DNA of 64,000 nucleotides from Thermobifida halotolerans (GTDB lineage: Bacteria; Actinomycetota; Actinomycetes; Streptosporangiales; Streptosporangiaceae): positions 1,550,001 through 1,614,000 of the forward strand of contig NZ_CP063196.1 in the NCBI RefSeq assembly GCF_003574835.2, written 5' to 3'. Shown piece after piece: positions 33,915 through 42,962 of this stretch (the first letter of the stretch is position 1; each line of letters opens with the position of its first letter). The position numbers were made by a program, and so were the translations under genes. The notes under the pieces are model-generated. The model did no database searches. It was not told where the DNA came from and worked only from the letters and a program-made list of their open reading frames with translations.

Positions 33915-35225
33915 TCAGGCGACGGAGCAGGGGCTTCCGTTGAGCTCGAACCCTTCGGGGGTTCCCGCGCCGTTCGGGGCGTCGGCGTTGAAGCCGAACT
34001 CCACCGAGCCGTGGTGCGGGATGGTGCTGTTCCACGAGGCGCCGGTGACCGTCACGGTGGAACCGGACTGCTCCGCCACCGAGCTCCACGACTGGGTGAG
34101 GGTCTCACCGTTGGTGAAGTCCCACGTCAGCTCCCAGCCGTCGATGGGGGAGTGGCCGCCGTTGTAGACGCGCACCTGCGCGGTGAAGCCGCCGTGCCAC
34201 GAGCTGGGCGTGTCGTACTCGACCTCGCAGGACGTCGCGGGTGCGCTGCCGGAGTTGAAGGCCAGCGTCGGCGACGGGCTGGAGGTGTTGCCCGCGGCGT
34301 CCCGGGCCACGACGTAGACCTCGTAGTCGGTGTCGGGGCTCAGCCCGGTCAGGGTGGCGCTGGTGTTGGTGGTGGTGGCCAGCACCTGGTCGGTGGCGGC
34401 GTCGTGCACCCGGTACTCGGTGACGCCGACGTTGTCGCTGGCGGCGGGCCAGCTGATCCGGGCGGAGGTGCCGTCCGTCGAACCGGCGGTGGGGGTGCCG
34501 GGCGCGGTGGGCGCCTCGGTGTCGCTCGGGTCGGGGTCCGGGTTCGGGTCGCCGCCGGTGAAGACCACGTCGGAGCAGTTGTAGAAGGCCTCCGGGCTGT
34601 CGGAGCGCTGCCAGATCGAGTAGATGATGTGGCGGCCGGACTTGTTGGGAAGCGTGGCCTCCCAGTAGTACTCGGCGCCCTCGGGGCCGCCGTCACGCAT
34701 CGGCGGGTTGGTCACCTGGTCGAAGGGGACGGGTTCGAGGTCGTCCCAGCCCAGCGGGCTGTTGGGGTCCCAGTCGTCCTTGGTGACGTACTGGTACCAG
34801 GTGCCGGGGTGCGGCGCCCAGGCGTTGTACTGGAAGGTGATGGTGCTTCCGGCCTGCAGCGTGGTGGTGGGCCAGTGCTCGCTGACCGCGTTCATGCCGC
34901 TGAACTGCGGGTGGGGTCCGCACAGCTCCCCGTCGGGGATGATCTCGCGGTGCCGGCCCCCGGCGTCGCTGATCAGGTTGCCGTACCAGTTGTAGAAGGG
35001 GTAGTTGCCGTTCTCCGCGAGCACGTCCTGGCAGACGGGGTTGGTCGGCACGACGTTGCCGCCGGTGCCTCCCTCGATACCGTTCACGTAGCACGCGTAG
35101 CTGCGGGTGGCGGGGTAGGTCATGCCGCCGTGCGCGTAGGCCTCCTCGGCCGGGACGACGGCGGCGAGCGTGGCGGCCAAGCCAGCGAGCGCGCCGAGAG
35201 CGGCGAGCCGGCTTCTCATTCTCAC
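33915..35225 (-). CDS. Secreted AA10 lytic polysaccharide monooxygenase with FnIII and CBM2 domains (E8-like)
   Basis: The 436-residue protein has a Sec signal ending EEAYA|HGGMTYP. Cleavage exposes His1, the first ligand of the copper histidine brace; the second is His in NAWAPHPGTW. The AA10 domain runs to ~residue 230 and contains NLISDAGG and NKSGRHIIYSIWQRSDSPEAFYNCSDV. A Pro/Asp linker, an FnIII domain (~240-325; APTAPGTPTAG...YRVHDA...VYVVARDAAGN) and a C-terminal CBM2 (~335-436; CEVEYDTPSSWHGGFTAQV...SIDGWELTW) follow. The order matches T. fusca E8, a cellulose-active enzyme. GTG 35225 is preferred, since AGGAG lies 7 bases upstream; ATG 35219 is the alternative. CelR-type sites lie upstream. 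Confidence 0.92.
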   Translation of the reverse strand: MRMRSRLAALGALAGLAATLAAVVPAEEAYAHGGMTYPATRSYACYVNGIEGGTGGNVVPTNPVCQDVLAENGNYPFYNWYGNLISDAGGRHREIIPDGELCGPHPQFSGMNAVSEHWPTTTLQAGSTITFQYNAWAPHPGTWYQYVTKDDWDPNSPLGWDDLEPVPFDQVTNPPMRDGGPEGAEYYWEATLPNKSGRHIIYSIWQRSDSPEAFYNCSDVVFTGGDPNPDPDPSDTEAPTAPGTPTAGSTDGTSARISWPAASDNVGVTEYRVHDAATDQVLATTTNTSATLTGLSPDTDYEVYVVARDAAGNTSSPSPTLAFNSGSAPATSCEVEYDTPSSWHGGFTAQVRVYNGGHSPIDGWELTWDFTNGETLTQSWSSVAEQSGSTVTVTGASWNSTIPHHGSVEFGFNADAPNGAGTPEGFELNGSPCSVA

Positions 35226-35336
35226 CGTGAAACTCCTTGAGAGACGTTACGGCTTGGGGGCCGTCGCGACCTGTGGGGGGTGGCCGCGACGGCCGGATCC
35301 GGGCGTCACGGGACGGTCCGGAATCGTCTCCTCCGC

Positions 35337-35350
35337 TGAGAGCGCTCCCG
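35337..35350. promoter_or_regulatory. Degenerate CelR-type operator
   Basis: TGAGAGCGCTCCCG matches the CelR box in 12 of 14 positions and lies 27 bases from the perfect copy, on the side nearer the monooxygenase gene. Paired CelR sites would allow tighter repression in the absence of cellobiose. Confidence 0.6.
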
Positions 35351-35376
35351 GGATGGGGATGGATGCGGAAAGGAAG

Positions 35377-35390
35377 TGGGAGCGCTCCCA
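35377..35390. promoter_or_regulatory. CelR operator, perfect 14-bp palindrome
   Basis: TGGGAGCGCTCCCA is identical to the operator of CelR, the LacI-family regulator of T. fusca cellulase genes, released by cellobiose. It lies 152 bases upstream of the monooxygenase start. The surrounding gap (35226-35638) also contains AT-richer sequence near 35400-35540 that should hold promoters for both divergent genes. Confidence 0.85.
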
Positions 35391-35638
35391 GAGGGGTTGA
35401 TACCAGAATCGTGATACGGATCACGGGCGATGTCAACAGACGGTTACCCACAAATGACACAACGGAAGATCGGGGAGGGTTTCGGGTGGCCCGAAAGCCG
35501 CAGATCACAGGAGGGGGAGTGCGGGGAGCGGTGGTGGAAAAATTAACCAAACCGGTTCAGCGGGTCAGAGGGGCGGTCCGGGGCGCCGGACTTCGGCAAG
35601 CATCGGACTTCTCGGCGCCGAAGCGATAGCGTGGCCCC

Positions 35639-36328
35639 ATGGCGACTGTTGCGAATCGGCCGTCCACGTCGGTCGAGGACTACGTCAAGGTCATCTACGA
35701 CCTCCAGGAGCGCGGAACCGGCCCGGTCACCATCTCGGGGATCGCCGAGCGGCTGTCGGTCTCCAACTCCTCGGTGTCGGGCATGCTGCGCAAACTCTGC
35801 GAACTGGGACTGGTCGACCACCAGCGCTACGGCGACGTGCGGCTGACCCCCACCGGCGACAAGGTCGCCCTGGCCGTGCTGCGCCGCCACCGCCTGATCG
35901 AGCTGTACCTGGTCGAGGCGCTCGGATACTCCTGGGACGAGGTCCACGACGAGGCCGAGATCCTCGAACACGTCGTCTCCGACCGTTTCGTGGACCGGGT
36001 CGCCGAACGCCTGGGGCACCCCACCGCCGACCCGCACGGCGACCCCATCCCCACCCGAGACGGCCGGATCGCCGCCCGCGAGACCCGCCTGCTGGCCCAA
36101 CTGGAACCCGGCAGCGGCGGCGTCATCGTGCGCGTCAACGACTCCGACCCGGCCCTGCTGCGCTACCTGGCCAGCCAGCGGATCGGTATCGGCATGCGGG
36201 TCGAACTCGTCGAGCGCCAGCCCTTCGGTGGTCCCCTCGTGGTGCGCCTGGGATCGGAGAGCGACCAGCAGGAGCAGTCCATCGGCCTCGGCGTGGCCGA
36301 GGCCCTGTGGATCGCGACCGACCACTGA
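35639..36328 (+). CDS. DtxR/MntR-family metal-dependent regulator
   Basis: The 229-residue protein has an N-terminal winged helix (SVEDYVKVIYDLQE...ISGIAERLSVSNSSVSGML), a metal-binding dimerisation domain (VHDEAEILEHVVSD) and a C-terminal SH3/FeoA-like domain. In that metal motif the residue at the DtxR Cys102 place is Glu, as in manganese-type MntR, and the N-terminal Asp of MntR (ED-Y) is also present. This favours Mn over Fe sensing. The next genes, 74 bases downstream, encode a Mn/Zn-type ABC importer, the expected target. The ATG at 35639 has no strong ribosome binding site. Confidence 0.87.
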   Translation: MATVANRPSTSVEDYVKVIYDLQERGTGPVTISGIAERLSVSNSSVSGMLRKLCELGLVDHQRYGDVRLTPTGDKVALAVLRRHRLIELYLVEALGYSWDEVHDEAEILEHVVSDRFVDRVAERLGHPTADPHGDPIPTRDGRIAARETRLLAQLEPGSGGVIVRVNDSDPALLRYLASQRIGIGMRVELVERQPFGGPLVVRLGSESDQQEQSIGLGVAEALWIATDH

Positions 36329-36394
36329 CGCCGCGCGCACGTTCTTCCGCCGAATCAGCCCCGACGAGGATTGCCGGGGCGCTGCGGTGGTAAA

Positions 36395-36412
36395 AGTTAG
36401 GCGTGGCGAACT
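36395..36412 (+). promoter_or_regulatory. Imperfect dyad over the start of the metal ABC operon
   Basis: AGTTAGGCG-TGGCGAACT (6 of 9 pairs match) spans the GTG start at 36403. GTAAAAG just upstream is a possible -10, giving a leaderless transcript that starts at the GTG. The site would overlap +1 and could be the operator of the adjacent DtxR/MntR-type regulator. The match to published boxes is weak. Confidence 0.35.
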
Positions 36413-37341
36413 CTGTAGATTGTCGCACCTTCCGCACGGCCGCGGTCGGTCTCGCGCTCGCGTGCGCCCTCACCGCGTGCAGCCTCTCCACCGCCGAACA
36501 GGCCGACGACGGACGCCCCACCGTCCTCACCACCTTCACCGTCCTCGCCGACATGGTCCGCAACGTCGCCGGCGAGCACGTCCGCGTGGAGTCCGTCACC
36601 AAGGTCGGCGCCGAGATCCACGAGTACGACCCCACCCCCAGCGACCTGGTCCGCGCCCAGGGCGCCGACCTCGTCCTCGCCAACGGCATGAACCTGGAAC
36701 TGTGGTTCGAACAGTTCACCGACCCGCTCGACGCCCCCACCCGCGTGCTCACCGAGGGGGTCCGGACCATCCCGGTGGCCTCCGGGGGGTATGCGGGACA
36801 GCCCAACCCACACGCGTGGATGTCCCCCGACGAGGCCCTGGTCTACGTCGACAACATCCGTGCGGCACTCAGCGAACTCGACCCTGACCACGCCGCCGAC
36901 TACGCGGCCAACGCCGAGGCCTACCAGGAGGAGATCGCCGAGATCGGCGAGTTCCTCCAGGCCGAGATCGCCACGCTCCCCGAGGAGCACCGGGTGCTGG
37001 TCACCTGCGAGGGCGCCTTCTCCTACCTGGCGCGCGACACCGGACTGACCGAGAAGTACCTGTGGCCGATGAACTCCGACGGCGAGGGCACCCCCCAGCA
37101 GATCGCCTCGGTGGTGGAGTTCGTCCGCGAGCACGAGGTCCCCGCCGTCTTCTGCGAGAGCACCGTCAACGACGGCGCCCAACGCCAGGTGGCCCACGAG
37201 ACCGGAGCCGTCCTGGGCACCCCCCTGTACGTGGACTCGCTGTCCACCGCCGACGGCCCGGTGCCCACCTACCTGGACCTGCTGCGCCACGACGCCGAGG
37301 CCATCGTCAGCGGACTCAACGGAGAGGGGGAGCGACTGTGA
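36403..37341 (+). CDS. Metal (Mn/Zn) ABC transporter substrate-binding lipoprotein
   Basis: The 312-residue protein has a lipobox (LACALTAC, Cys ~25) and the cluster A-1 binding-protein fold. The four metal ligands look present: His in EIHEYDPTPSD, His in QPNPHAWMSP, Glu in VFCESTVND and Asp in LYVDSLST, the set used by Mn/Zn binders. It lacks the His-rich loop typical of ZnuA, which with the regulator favours manganese. It is followed by overlapping ATPase and permease genes. GTG start, probably leaderless. Confidence 0.9.
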   Translation: MANSVDCRTFRTAAVGLALACALTACSLSTAEQADDGRPTVLTTFTVLADMVRNVAGEHVRVESVTKVGAEIHEYDPTPSDLVRAQGADLVLANGMNLELWFEQFTDPLDAPTRVLTEGVRTIPVASGGYAGQPNPHAWMSPDEALVYVDNIRAALSELDPDHAADYAANAEAYQEEIAEIGEFLQAEIATLPEEHRVLVTCEGAFSYLARDTGLTEKYLWPMNSDGEGTPQQIASVVEFVREHEVPAVFCESTVNDGAQRQVAHETGAVLGTPLYVDSLSTADGPVPTYLDLLRHDAEAIVSGLNGEGERL

Positions 37342-38072
37342 CCACTCCGCAGGCGCTGTCGGTGCACGGCCTCACCGTGCGCTACGGCGACGTCCTGGCA
37401 CTCGACGACGTCACCCTGGAACTCGGCCACGGCGTGGTGTGCGGACTGCTGGGCGCCAACGGTTCGGGCAAGTCCACCCTGTTCAAGGCCATCACCGAGA
37501 TGGTCGCCCCGCAGCGCGGAGACGTCCGGATCCACGGCCTGTCCCCCGCGCGGGCCCGCAGACGCGGACTCCTCGGCTACGTCCCCCAGACCGAACAGGT
37601 GGACTGGGCCTTCCCGGTGCGGGTGGTCGACGTGGTGATGATGGGGCGCTACGGCCACATGGGTCCGACCCGCCGCCCCAGGAGGTCCGACCACCAGGCC
37701 GTCGCCGAGGCCCTGGAACGCACCGGACTGACCTCCCTGGCCCACCGGCAGATCGGCGCGCTCTCCGGCGGCCAGCGCAAACGCGCGTTCGTGGCCCGCG
37801 GCATCGCCCAGGGAGCCGGCGTGTTCCTGCTGGACGAACCGTTCGCGGGAGTGGACAAGCCCTCCGAGCGCACCATCGTCCGGGTGCTGCGCGACATGCG
37901 TGACGCCGGCGCCACCCTGCTGGTGTCCACCCACGACCTCGCCGGGGTGGGCGAGCTGTGCGACGAGGCGGTGCTGCTGCACCGGCGCGTTCTGGCGCAC
38001 GGCAGCCCCGAGCAGGTGCTCGCCCCCGATCTGCTGCTGCGCACGTTCGGTCTGGAGGAGGAGACGGCATGA
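37338..38072 (+). CDS. Metal ABC transporter ATP-binding protein
   Basis: The 244-residue ATPase has Walker A GANGSGKST (residues ~37-45), Q-loop YVPQTEQVDW, signature LSGGQRKRA, Walker B VFLLDEPFAGVD and the H-loop STHD. GTG overlaps the binding-protein stop as GTGA. It powers manganese/zinc import with the permease encoded next. Confidence 0.92.
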   Translation: MTTPQALSVHGLTVRYGDVLALDDVTLELGHGVVCGLLGANGSGKSTLFKAITEMVAPQRGDVRIHGLSPARARRRGLLGYVPQTEQVDWAFPVRVVDVVMMGRYGHMGPTRRPRRSDHQAVAEALERTGLTSLAHRQIGALSGGQRKRAFVARGIAQGAGVFLLDEPFAGVDKPSERTIVRVLRDMRDAGATLLVSTHDLAGVGELCDEAVLLHRRVLAHGSPEQVLAPDLLLRTFGLEEETA

Positions 38073-38947
38073 CGCTCGTCGACTGGCTCACCCTCCCCTT
38101 CACCTTCGAGTTCATGCAGCGGGCGCTGCTGGTCAGCGTGCTGGCGGGCGCGGTGTGCGCGGTGCTGTCCTGCTGGGTGACACTGATCGGCTGGTCGCTG
38201 ATGGGCGACGCCGTCTCGCACGCGGTACTGCCCGGCGTGGTGCTGTCCTACCTGCTGGGGCTGCCCTTCGCGGTGGGGGCGCTGGTGTTCGGCGTGGGCT
38301 CGGTGGCGCTGATCGGCACGGTCAACCGCACCTCCCGGGTCAAGGAGGACGCCGCGATCGGCATCGTGTTCACCGCGATGTTCGCCCTGGGCGTCGTGGT
38401 GCTGTCCCGGATCTCCAGCGACACCGACCTGCGGCACATCCTGTTCGGCGACCCGCTGGGCGTCAGCGGCACCGAGATCGCGCAGATCGTGGTGATGACC
38501 GTACTGGCACTGGCGGTGGTGGCACTCAAGCACCGCGACCTGACCCTGTACGCCTTCGACCCCACCCACGCCCACGCCATCGGACTGAGCCCGCGCCGCC
38601 TGGAGGCGCTGCTGCTGGGGCTGCTGGCGGTGACGGTGGTCATCGCGCTGCAGGTGCTCGGCATCATCATGGTGGTCGCCATGCTGATCATCCCCGGCGC
38701 CACCGCCTACCTGCTCACCGACCGCTTCGAACGGATGGTGCTCATCGCGGTGGCGGTGTCGGTGGCCGCCTCCGTGGTGGGCGTCTACGCCAGCTTCCTG
38801 CTGGACGTCACCCCCGGCGGAATGATCGTCGTCGTCCAGGCCCTCGCCTTCGCCGCCGCCTACCTGCTGGCCCCCCGCCACGGCCTGCTCGCCCGGCGGA
38901 TCGCGGAGCGGCGGCTCGCCGCACCGGCGGCCGGGCGCGGGAGCTGA
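38069..38947 (+). CDS. Metal ABC transporter permease (MntB/ZnuB family)
   Basis: The 292-residue protein has about eight membrane segments and the ABC-3 family pattern: SCWVTLIGWSLMGDAVSHAVLPGVVL near residue 32 and GIIMVVAMLIIPGATAYLLTDRFERM near residue 197. ATGA overlap with the ATPase gene completes a three-gene operon. The substrate should be Mn or Zn. Confidence 0.92.
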   Translation: MTLVDWLTLPFTFEFMQRALLVSVLAGAVCAVLSCWVTLIGWSLMGDAVSHAVLPGVVLSYLLGLPFAVGALVFGVGSVALIGTVNRTSRVKEDAAIGIVFTAMFALGVVVLSRISSDTDLRHILFGDPLGVSGTEIAQIVVMTVLALAVVALKHRDLTLYAFDPTHAHAIGLSPRRLEALLLGLLAVTVVIALQVLGIIMVVAMLIIPGATAYLLTDRFERMVLIAVAVSVAASVVGVYASFLLDVTPGGMIVVVQALAFAAAYLLAPRHGLLARRIAERRLAAPAAGRGS

Positions 38948-38958
38948 GGGGCGACGGG

Positions 38959-39480
38959 TCAGTCGTCGGCGGCGACCAGCAGGGTGAGGCGGTGCTCGCG
39001 CCGGTCGACGAGCACGAGTTCGTGGAACTCGGTGTGGACGCCGCCCCAGTCGTGGAAGGCGCCGCAGCCGAGGTCCTTCAGCAGGTAACGCGCGGAGGCC
39101 GTCCGCACCGGCCGGTAGACGGTGTCGAGCAGCACCTCTTCCGGGGACTCCGGGACGGTGCGCTCCTCCTCGGCCCGTTCCCGGACCGGCTTCTCCGCCG
39201 CCTGCGGACCGGTCGGCTCGTAGGCGTCGACGGTGATGTGGCGGATCCGGTAGGGGCCGTGCCAGGTGGTGGACTCGTGCACCCCGTCGCCCGCGTAACC
39301 GTCCCGGAACCGGACGGGGCGGATCAGCGCGGCGAGGAGTTCGGTGTCGGACGCCTTCGGCGGGACGAACCGGAGGAGTTGGGCGTCGACCCAGCGGAAC
39401 CCGTGGTCGTGCGGGTGGTCGGACACGAGGTTGCGGAAGTCCACGAAGATCTGCTGCCGGAAGGAGAGCGAGGCCGCCAC
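38959..39480 (-). CDS. Uncharacterised protein, 173 residues
   Basis: This is a soluble protein with no recognised domain. The N terminus (SLSFRQQIFVDFRNLVSDHP) looks helical. A strand-rich section follows (DGVHESTTWHGPYRIRHITVDAYEPT), then an acidic/basic linker (EKPVRERAEEERTVPESPEE), and the end is FHELVLVDRREHRLTLLVAADD. It is rich in His, Trp and charged residues, with no signal or membrane helix. Convergent with the metal permease gene. Base composition matches its neighbours, so it is likely real. Function unknown. Confidence 0.6.
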   Translation of the reverse strand: MAASLSFRQQIFVDFRNLVSDHPHDHGFRWVDAQLLRFVPPKASDTELLAALIRPVRFRDGYAGDGVHESTTWHGPYRIRHITVDAYEPTGPQAAEKPVRERAEEERTVPESPEEVLLDTVYRPVRTASARYLLKDLGCGAFHDWGGVHTEFHELVLVDRREHRLTLLVAADD

Positions 39481-39543
39481 GGGATCGACCCCAGCGGCCC
39501 GCGCACACCACGGTCCGGGCGCCGTCCGTCGCGGCGGATCCGG

Positions 39544-40191
39544 TCAGGGAGCGGCCGGGGCGGTGGAGCGGTCGGTGAACATCCGTACCGCCAGGGCCCC
39601 CAGCACGGTGGCCATGAAGGCCTTCTGCACGCGCAGCCACACCGGGCGCTCGGCGAGGAAGCGGGCGATGAGACCGGCGCCGAGGGCGATGACCGCGTTG
39701 CCGGTGACCGCCACGCAGACCTGCACCGAGCCGAGGACCAGGCTCTGCACGGCCACGTGCCCCAGGGACGGGTCGACGAACTGGGGGAGCAGGGAGACGT
39801 ACAGGACCGCGATCTTGGGGTTGAGCAGGTTGGTGACCAGCCCCATCGTGAACAGCCTCCCGGGCGACTCCGCGGGCAGCGGAGCGGGCTCGAACGGCGA
39901 GTGCCCGCCGGGGCGGAGCGCCTGCCAGGCCAGGTACAGCAGGTAGCAGCCCCCGGCGATCTTCAACGCGGTGTAGGCCGCGGGGACCAGGGCGAACACC
40001 GCGAGCAGCCCCGCGGTGGCGGCGCACAGGTAGACGAGGAAACCGGCGGCCACCCCCAGCAGCGACACCAGTGCCGCGCGCGGCCCCTGCGTGATCGACC
40101 GGGACACCAGGTAGACCATGTTGGGCCCCGGGGTGAGCACCATGACCAGGGAGACGGCGGCGATGCCGAGCACGGCGGGGAGACTGACCAC
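39544..40191 (-). CDS. LysE-family amino acid exporter
   Basis: The 215-residue protein has six predicted helices and the LysE/RhtB signature TPGPNMVYLVSRSITQGPRAALVSLLGVAAGFLVY (residues ~20-54), plus TNLLNPKIAVLYVSLLPQFV near residue 120. It should export an amino acid or derivative by proton antiport. The substrate is not inferable. No LysG-type regulator lies next to it. Confidence 0.88.
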   Translation of the reverse strand: MVSLPAVLGIAAVSLVMVLTPGPNMVYLVSRSITQGPRAALVSLLGVAAGFLVYLCAATAGLLAVFALVPAAYTALKIAGGCYLLYLAWQALRPGGHSPFEPAPLPAESPGRLFTMGLVTNLLNPKIAVLYVSLLPQFVDPSLGHVAVQSLVLGSVQVCVAVTGNAVIALGAGLIARFLAERPVWLRVQKAFMATVLGALAVRMFTDRSTAPAAP

Positions 40192-40260
40192 GAGGAGGGC
40201 TCCGTTCTGTCGTCCGCCAGCCTACGGCCGCGGCGCCCCGCGCGCACGGGGTTTGCGGCC

Positions 40261-40289
40261 GACCGGGCCCGCGGACCGCGGACCCGGTC
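40261..40289. terminator. GC-rich hairpin upstream of the LysE gene
   Basis: GACCGGG (40261-40267) pairs with CCCGGTC (40283-40289), with CCGCGG repeats between. It lies in the 300-base gap between the cupin and LysE genes and, with the hairpin at 40375, probably stops transcription from the cupin gene. Confidence 0.45.
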
Positions 40290-40374
40290 GGCCGCACGCG
40301 CCCCGGGAGCCCGGAGCCGCTGCCGCCCGGAATCCCGGTGGACAGGCGGGAGAGGGATCTCCTGGACACCGGGA

Positions 40375-40399
40375 GTTCCGGGCGGGCTTTTCCCGGAAC
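40375..40399 (-). terminator. Terminator after the cupin gene
   Basis: GTTCCGGG (40375-40382) and CCCGGAAC (40392-40399) form a perfect 8-bp stem with a 9-base loop, 93 bases past the cupin stop on the minus strand. Confidence 0.55.
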
Positions 40400-40491
40400 G
40401 GAGGGGGAGAACGGAGAGATCCGTGCTCGGCGGGGCCGGGCGCTGCTTCCCGGACCGCGTCCGGCGGGCCGGTGCCGCCCGGGGGAAGCGG

Positions 40492-40902
40492 TCAGTCCCG
40501 GCCCATCTGGTCCTCGGGGGACAGGTGCTCCACGGTGATCCCCGTGTCGGTGAAGGTGCGCGTCACCGTGCGCGAGGTGTAGACCCACAGGATCCGCAGC
40601 GGGGTGTCGCCGACGTTGCGGAACAGGTGCGGAATGGGCGAGGGGATGTAGGTGGTGTCGAACCGGCCGAGACGGGTCACCGACCCCTCCACCACCACCT
40701 CGGCCTCGCCCTCGAGAACGGTGACGTGCTCGTCGCAGTTGTGCGAGTGCATCGGCGCCCCGGTTCCCACGGGATAGACACTCATTCCGCTGGTGATCCG
40801 GTTCTCCTCGCCCGCCGACTCCTTGGTGATCAGCGGGGTGGTGGTGATCGAACCGCCGCGGTCGAGCACCCGAACCTCGGACGCCTTGATGATGGTCGGC
40901 AC
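40492..40902 (-). CDS. Cupin-domain protein
   Basis: The 136-residue single-domain cupin has motif 1 [22 protein letters not shown] (metal ligands His, His, Glu) and motif 2 near [22 protein letters not shown] (His). GAGGAGG precedes the GTG at 40902. Small cupins bind a metal and act as isomerases, dioxygenases or sensors. It is divergent from the CMD-like gene, 182 bases apart, and the gap contains AT-rich sequence near 40970-41000 that may hold both promoters. It may belong to the catabolic block. Confidence 0.82.
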   Translation of the reverse strand: MPTIIKASEVRVLDRGGSITTTPLITKESAGEENRITSGMSVYPVGTGAPMHSHNCDEHVTVLEGEAEVVVEGSVTRLGRFDTTYIPSPIPHLFRNVGDTPLRILWVYTSRTVTRTFTDTGITVEHLSPEDQMGRD

Positions 40903-41084
40903 CGCATCCTCCTCTGCCTGGGCTTCGGCGTCCGAGGCTAACTCCCCGACCCCCTCCGGAGGAGCCGCAGAACATACAGCTTTACCTTGCATCGCGTGCT
41001 CTGTGCGGGCCGCGGCGCGCGCTGTACGGTCGTGCCACATCGTTTCCGAGCCCCCCGAAACCGAGGCGAAGGCGGTAACCGGCC

Positions 41085-41672
41085 GTGAGACTTCCCAAGA
41101 TCGACCCGAACGACATGAACGAACGGCAGAAGGAGATGGCCGCGCGCATCGCCGGGCGCCGGGGTGCGGTCCGCGGCCCGTTCCAGGTGTGGTTGAACAG
41201 CCCGGAGCTGTGCGACCGCGTCGAGGCGCTCGGAGCGTTCGTCCGCTTCGAGTCCTCCCTGCCCCTGCGGCTGAGGGAGCTGTCGCTGCTGATGGCCGCG
41301 CGGCACTGGGACGCGCAGTACTCCTGGAACGCCCACGTCGACAAGGCGATCGAGGCGGGCATCCCCGCCGAGGCCGTCCGCGCGATCGCCGAGCGCGGGG
41401 AGCCGGAGTTCGAGCGCGAGGATGACGACGCCTTCTACCGGTTCTGCCGCGAGATCCTGGAGGAGCACTTCGTCCGGGAGGAGACGTTCCGCAGGGCCGA
41501 GAAGCACTTCGGGGCCCAGGGGCTCGTGGACGCCGTCGGTTCGCTGGGCAACTTCAGCATGCTCGCCATGTGCCTCAACACGTTCCAGGTCGACCTGCAG
41601 CCCGACCGCACGCCCCCCTTCCCCGACATCCGCGGCTACGGCCGGGTGGCGGACGGCGCCGACGGGCAGTAG
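41085..41672 (+). CDS. Carboxymuconolactone decarboxylase-family protein
   Basis: The 195-residue protein has the AhpD/CMD helical core: [63 protein letters not shown]. The usual AhpD CxxC is absent: the position reads SWNAH, as in CMD-type and other non-peroxidase members, so peroxidase activity is unlikely. GTG start at 41085. It precedes the LysR gene and catabolic operon on the same strand, so it may act in the same pathway. The 245-base gap after it is AT-richer and probably carries the LysR promoter. Confidence 0.82.
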   Translation: MRLPKIDPNDMNERQKEMAARIAGRRGAVRGPFQVWLNSPELCDRVEALGAFVRFESSLPLRLRELSLLMAARHWDAQYSWNAHVDKAIEAGIPAEAVRAIAERGEPEFEREDDDAFYRFCREILEEHFVREETFRRAEKHFGAQGLVDAVGSLGNFSMLAMCLNTFQVDLQPDRTPPFPDIRGYGRVADGADGQ

Positions 41673-41917
41673 CGGCGCGGCCGCCCCGGGACGCGGGAGC
41701 GCCGACGCCCGCGGCGCGACGGCGCCGCTTCCAGGGCGCAGGAAGGTCGCCGGGTTCCGCCGAGGAGGGGCACCGAGAGTGGCCGGAGGGGAGCGCCGCG
41801 AAGTACTTCTAAGTTCATAACTACTGTCGCCCCTGATCGCTGTTAAAGTCGTCAAGGAACACAAAAGCGCAGGTTAGAGGGGTACTTCCCCGCCTGTGGC
41901 CTGTGCCGGAGGTATTC

Positions 41918-42829
41918 ATGGACCGCCTTCTCGTCATGCGGAGCTTTGTCACGGTCGCAAGGGTCGGCAGCTTCAGCGGCGCGGCCAAGCTGCTGGGTAC
42001 CTCGGGGTCGCTCATCTCCCGGCACGTGGCGGACCTGGAGAAGCAGGTCGGCGTGCGGCTGGTCAACCGCACCGCCCGGTCGGTCAGCCTGACCGAGCTC
42101 GGGGTCCGCTACAGCGAGTTCGCCCAGCGGATCCTCGACGAGATCGACCAGGAGGACGCGAGCATCGCGCAACTGCACGACCGCCCGGAGGGGACGCTGT
42201 CCATCATCTGCCCCAAGTGGATCGGCGGCCTCGACCTCGGCGACGCCGTCGCCGCGTTCGCCGTCGCGCATCCCAGGATCCAGGTGCGGTTCGAGCTCGG
42301 CGGCCTGTCGGACCGGACCTACGACTTCCTGGACAGCGGGTTCGACATCGCCTTCCACACCCGGGACCTGCGCGACTCCAGCGTCCGGTTGAGGAAGATC
42401 GCCTCGCTGCCGTTCGTCCTGTGCGCCGCGGAGTCCTACCTCAGGCGGCACGGCTCCCTGACCTCGCCCAACGACCTGGCGTTCCACAACTGCCTCGTCC
42501 ACGTCAACGATCCGGTCTGGCGCATCGGCCACGGGCACGAGAGCACCCTGCACAAGATCCGCAACGTCGCCTTCCAGTCGAACTCCTACATCGCCCTGCA
42601 GAAGGCCGCCGTGCACGGACGGGGGATCGCCCTGCTGCCCCACCGGCCGGCCTACGAGGACCTGACGAACGGGGCGCTGCAGGTCCTGCTCCCCGAGCTG
42701 CCCGTGCCCGACCGGCCGCTGTACGCGATCTACGGGCCGGCGCAGCGCACCCCCCGCAAGATCCAGGTCTTCCTGGACTTCATGACCGCCTGGTTCTCGG
42801 ACAACCCCATCCCGGTGTTCGAGGGGTGA
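41918..42829 (+). CDS. LysR-family transcriptional regulator of the catabolic operon
   Basis: The 303-residue protein starts with the LysR helix-turn-helix (MDRLLVMRSFVTVARVGSFSGAAKLLGTSGSLISRHVADLEKQVGVRLVNRTARSVSLTE). A periplasmic-binding-like effector domain follows (LSIICPKWIGGLDLGDAVAAF). ATG 41918 is chosen over 41903 because GGAGG lies 5-6 bases upstream. It directly precedes the seven-gene operon in the same direction, an arrangement typical of an activator that responds to a pathway substrate. The inducer is unknown. Confidence 0.9.
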   Translation: MDRLLVMRSFVTVARVGSFSGAAKLLGTSGSLISRHVADLEKQVGVRLVNRTARSVSLTELGVRYSEFAQRILDEIDQEDASIAQLHDRPEGTLSIICPKWIGGLDLGDAVAAFAVAHPRIQVRFELGGLSDRTYDFLDSGFDIAFHTRDLRDSSVRLRKIASLPFVLCAAESYLRRHGSLTSPNDLAFHNCLVHVNDPVWRIGHGHESTLHKIRNVAFQSNSYIALQKAAVHGRGIALLPHRPAYEDLTNGALQVLLPELPVPDRPLYAIYGPAQRTPRKIQVFLDFMTAWFSDNPIPVFEG

Positions 42830-42851
42830 ACGGCGGGCCCCCTCGCCGTGT

Positions 42852-42866
42852 GCAACAAACGGTTGC
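42852..42866 (+). promoter_or_regulatory. Candidate LysR box upstream of the catabolic operon
   Basis: GCAAC-N5-GTTGC is a 15-base dyad of the LysR type, 97 bases before the first operon gene. TAGGAT at 42901-42906 is a possible -10. This fits activation by the adjacent LysR protein. Confidence 0.45.
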
Positions 42867-42962
42867 GGCATTCACGGTGGTGGCCGACCTGTCCGATTTC
42901 TAGGATCAACAGGTGTCGGCGGTGACCACGGCACCTCGAAGCCCGCGAGAAAGGTGACGGCG

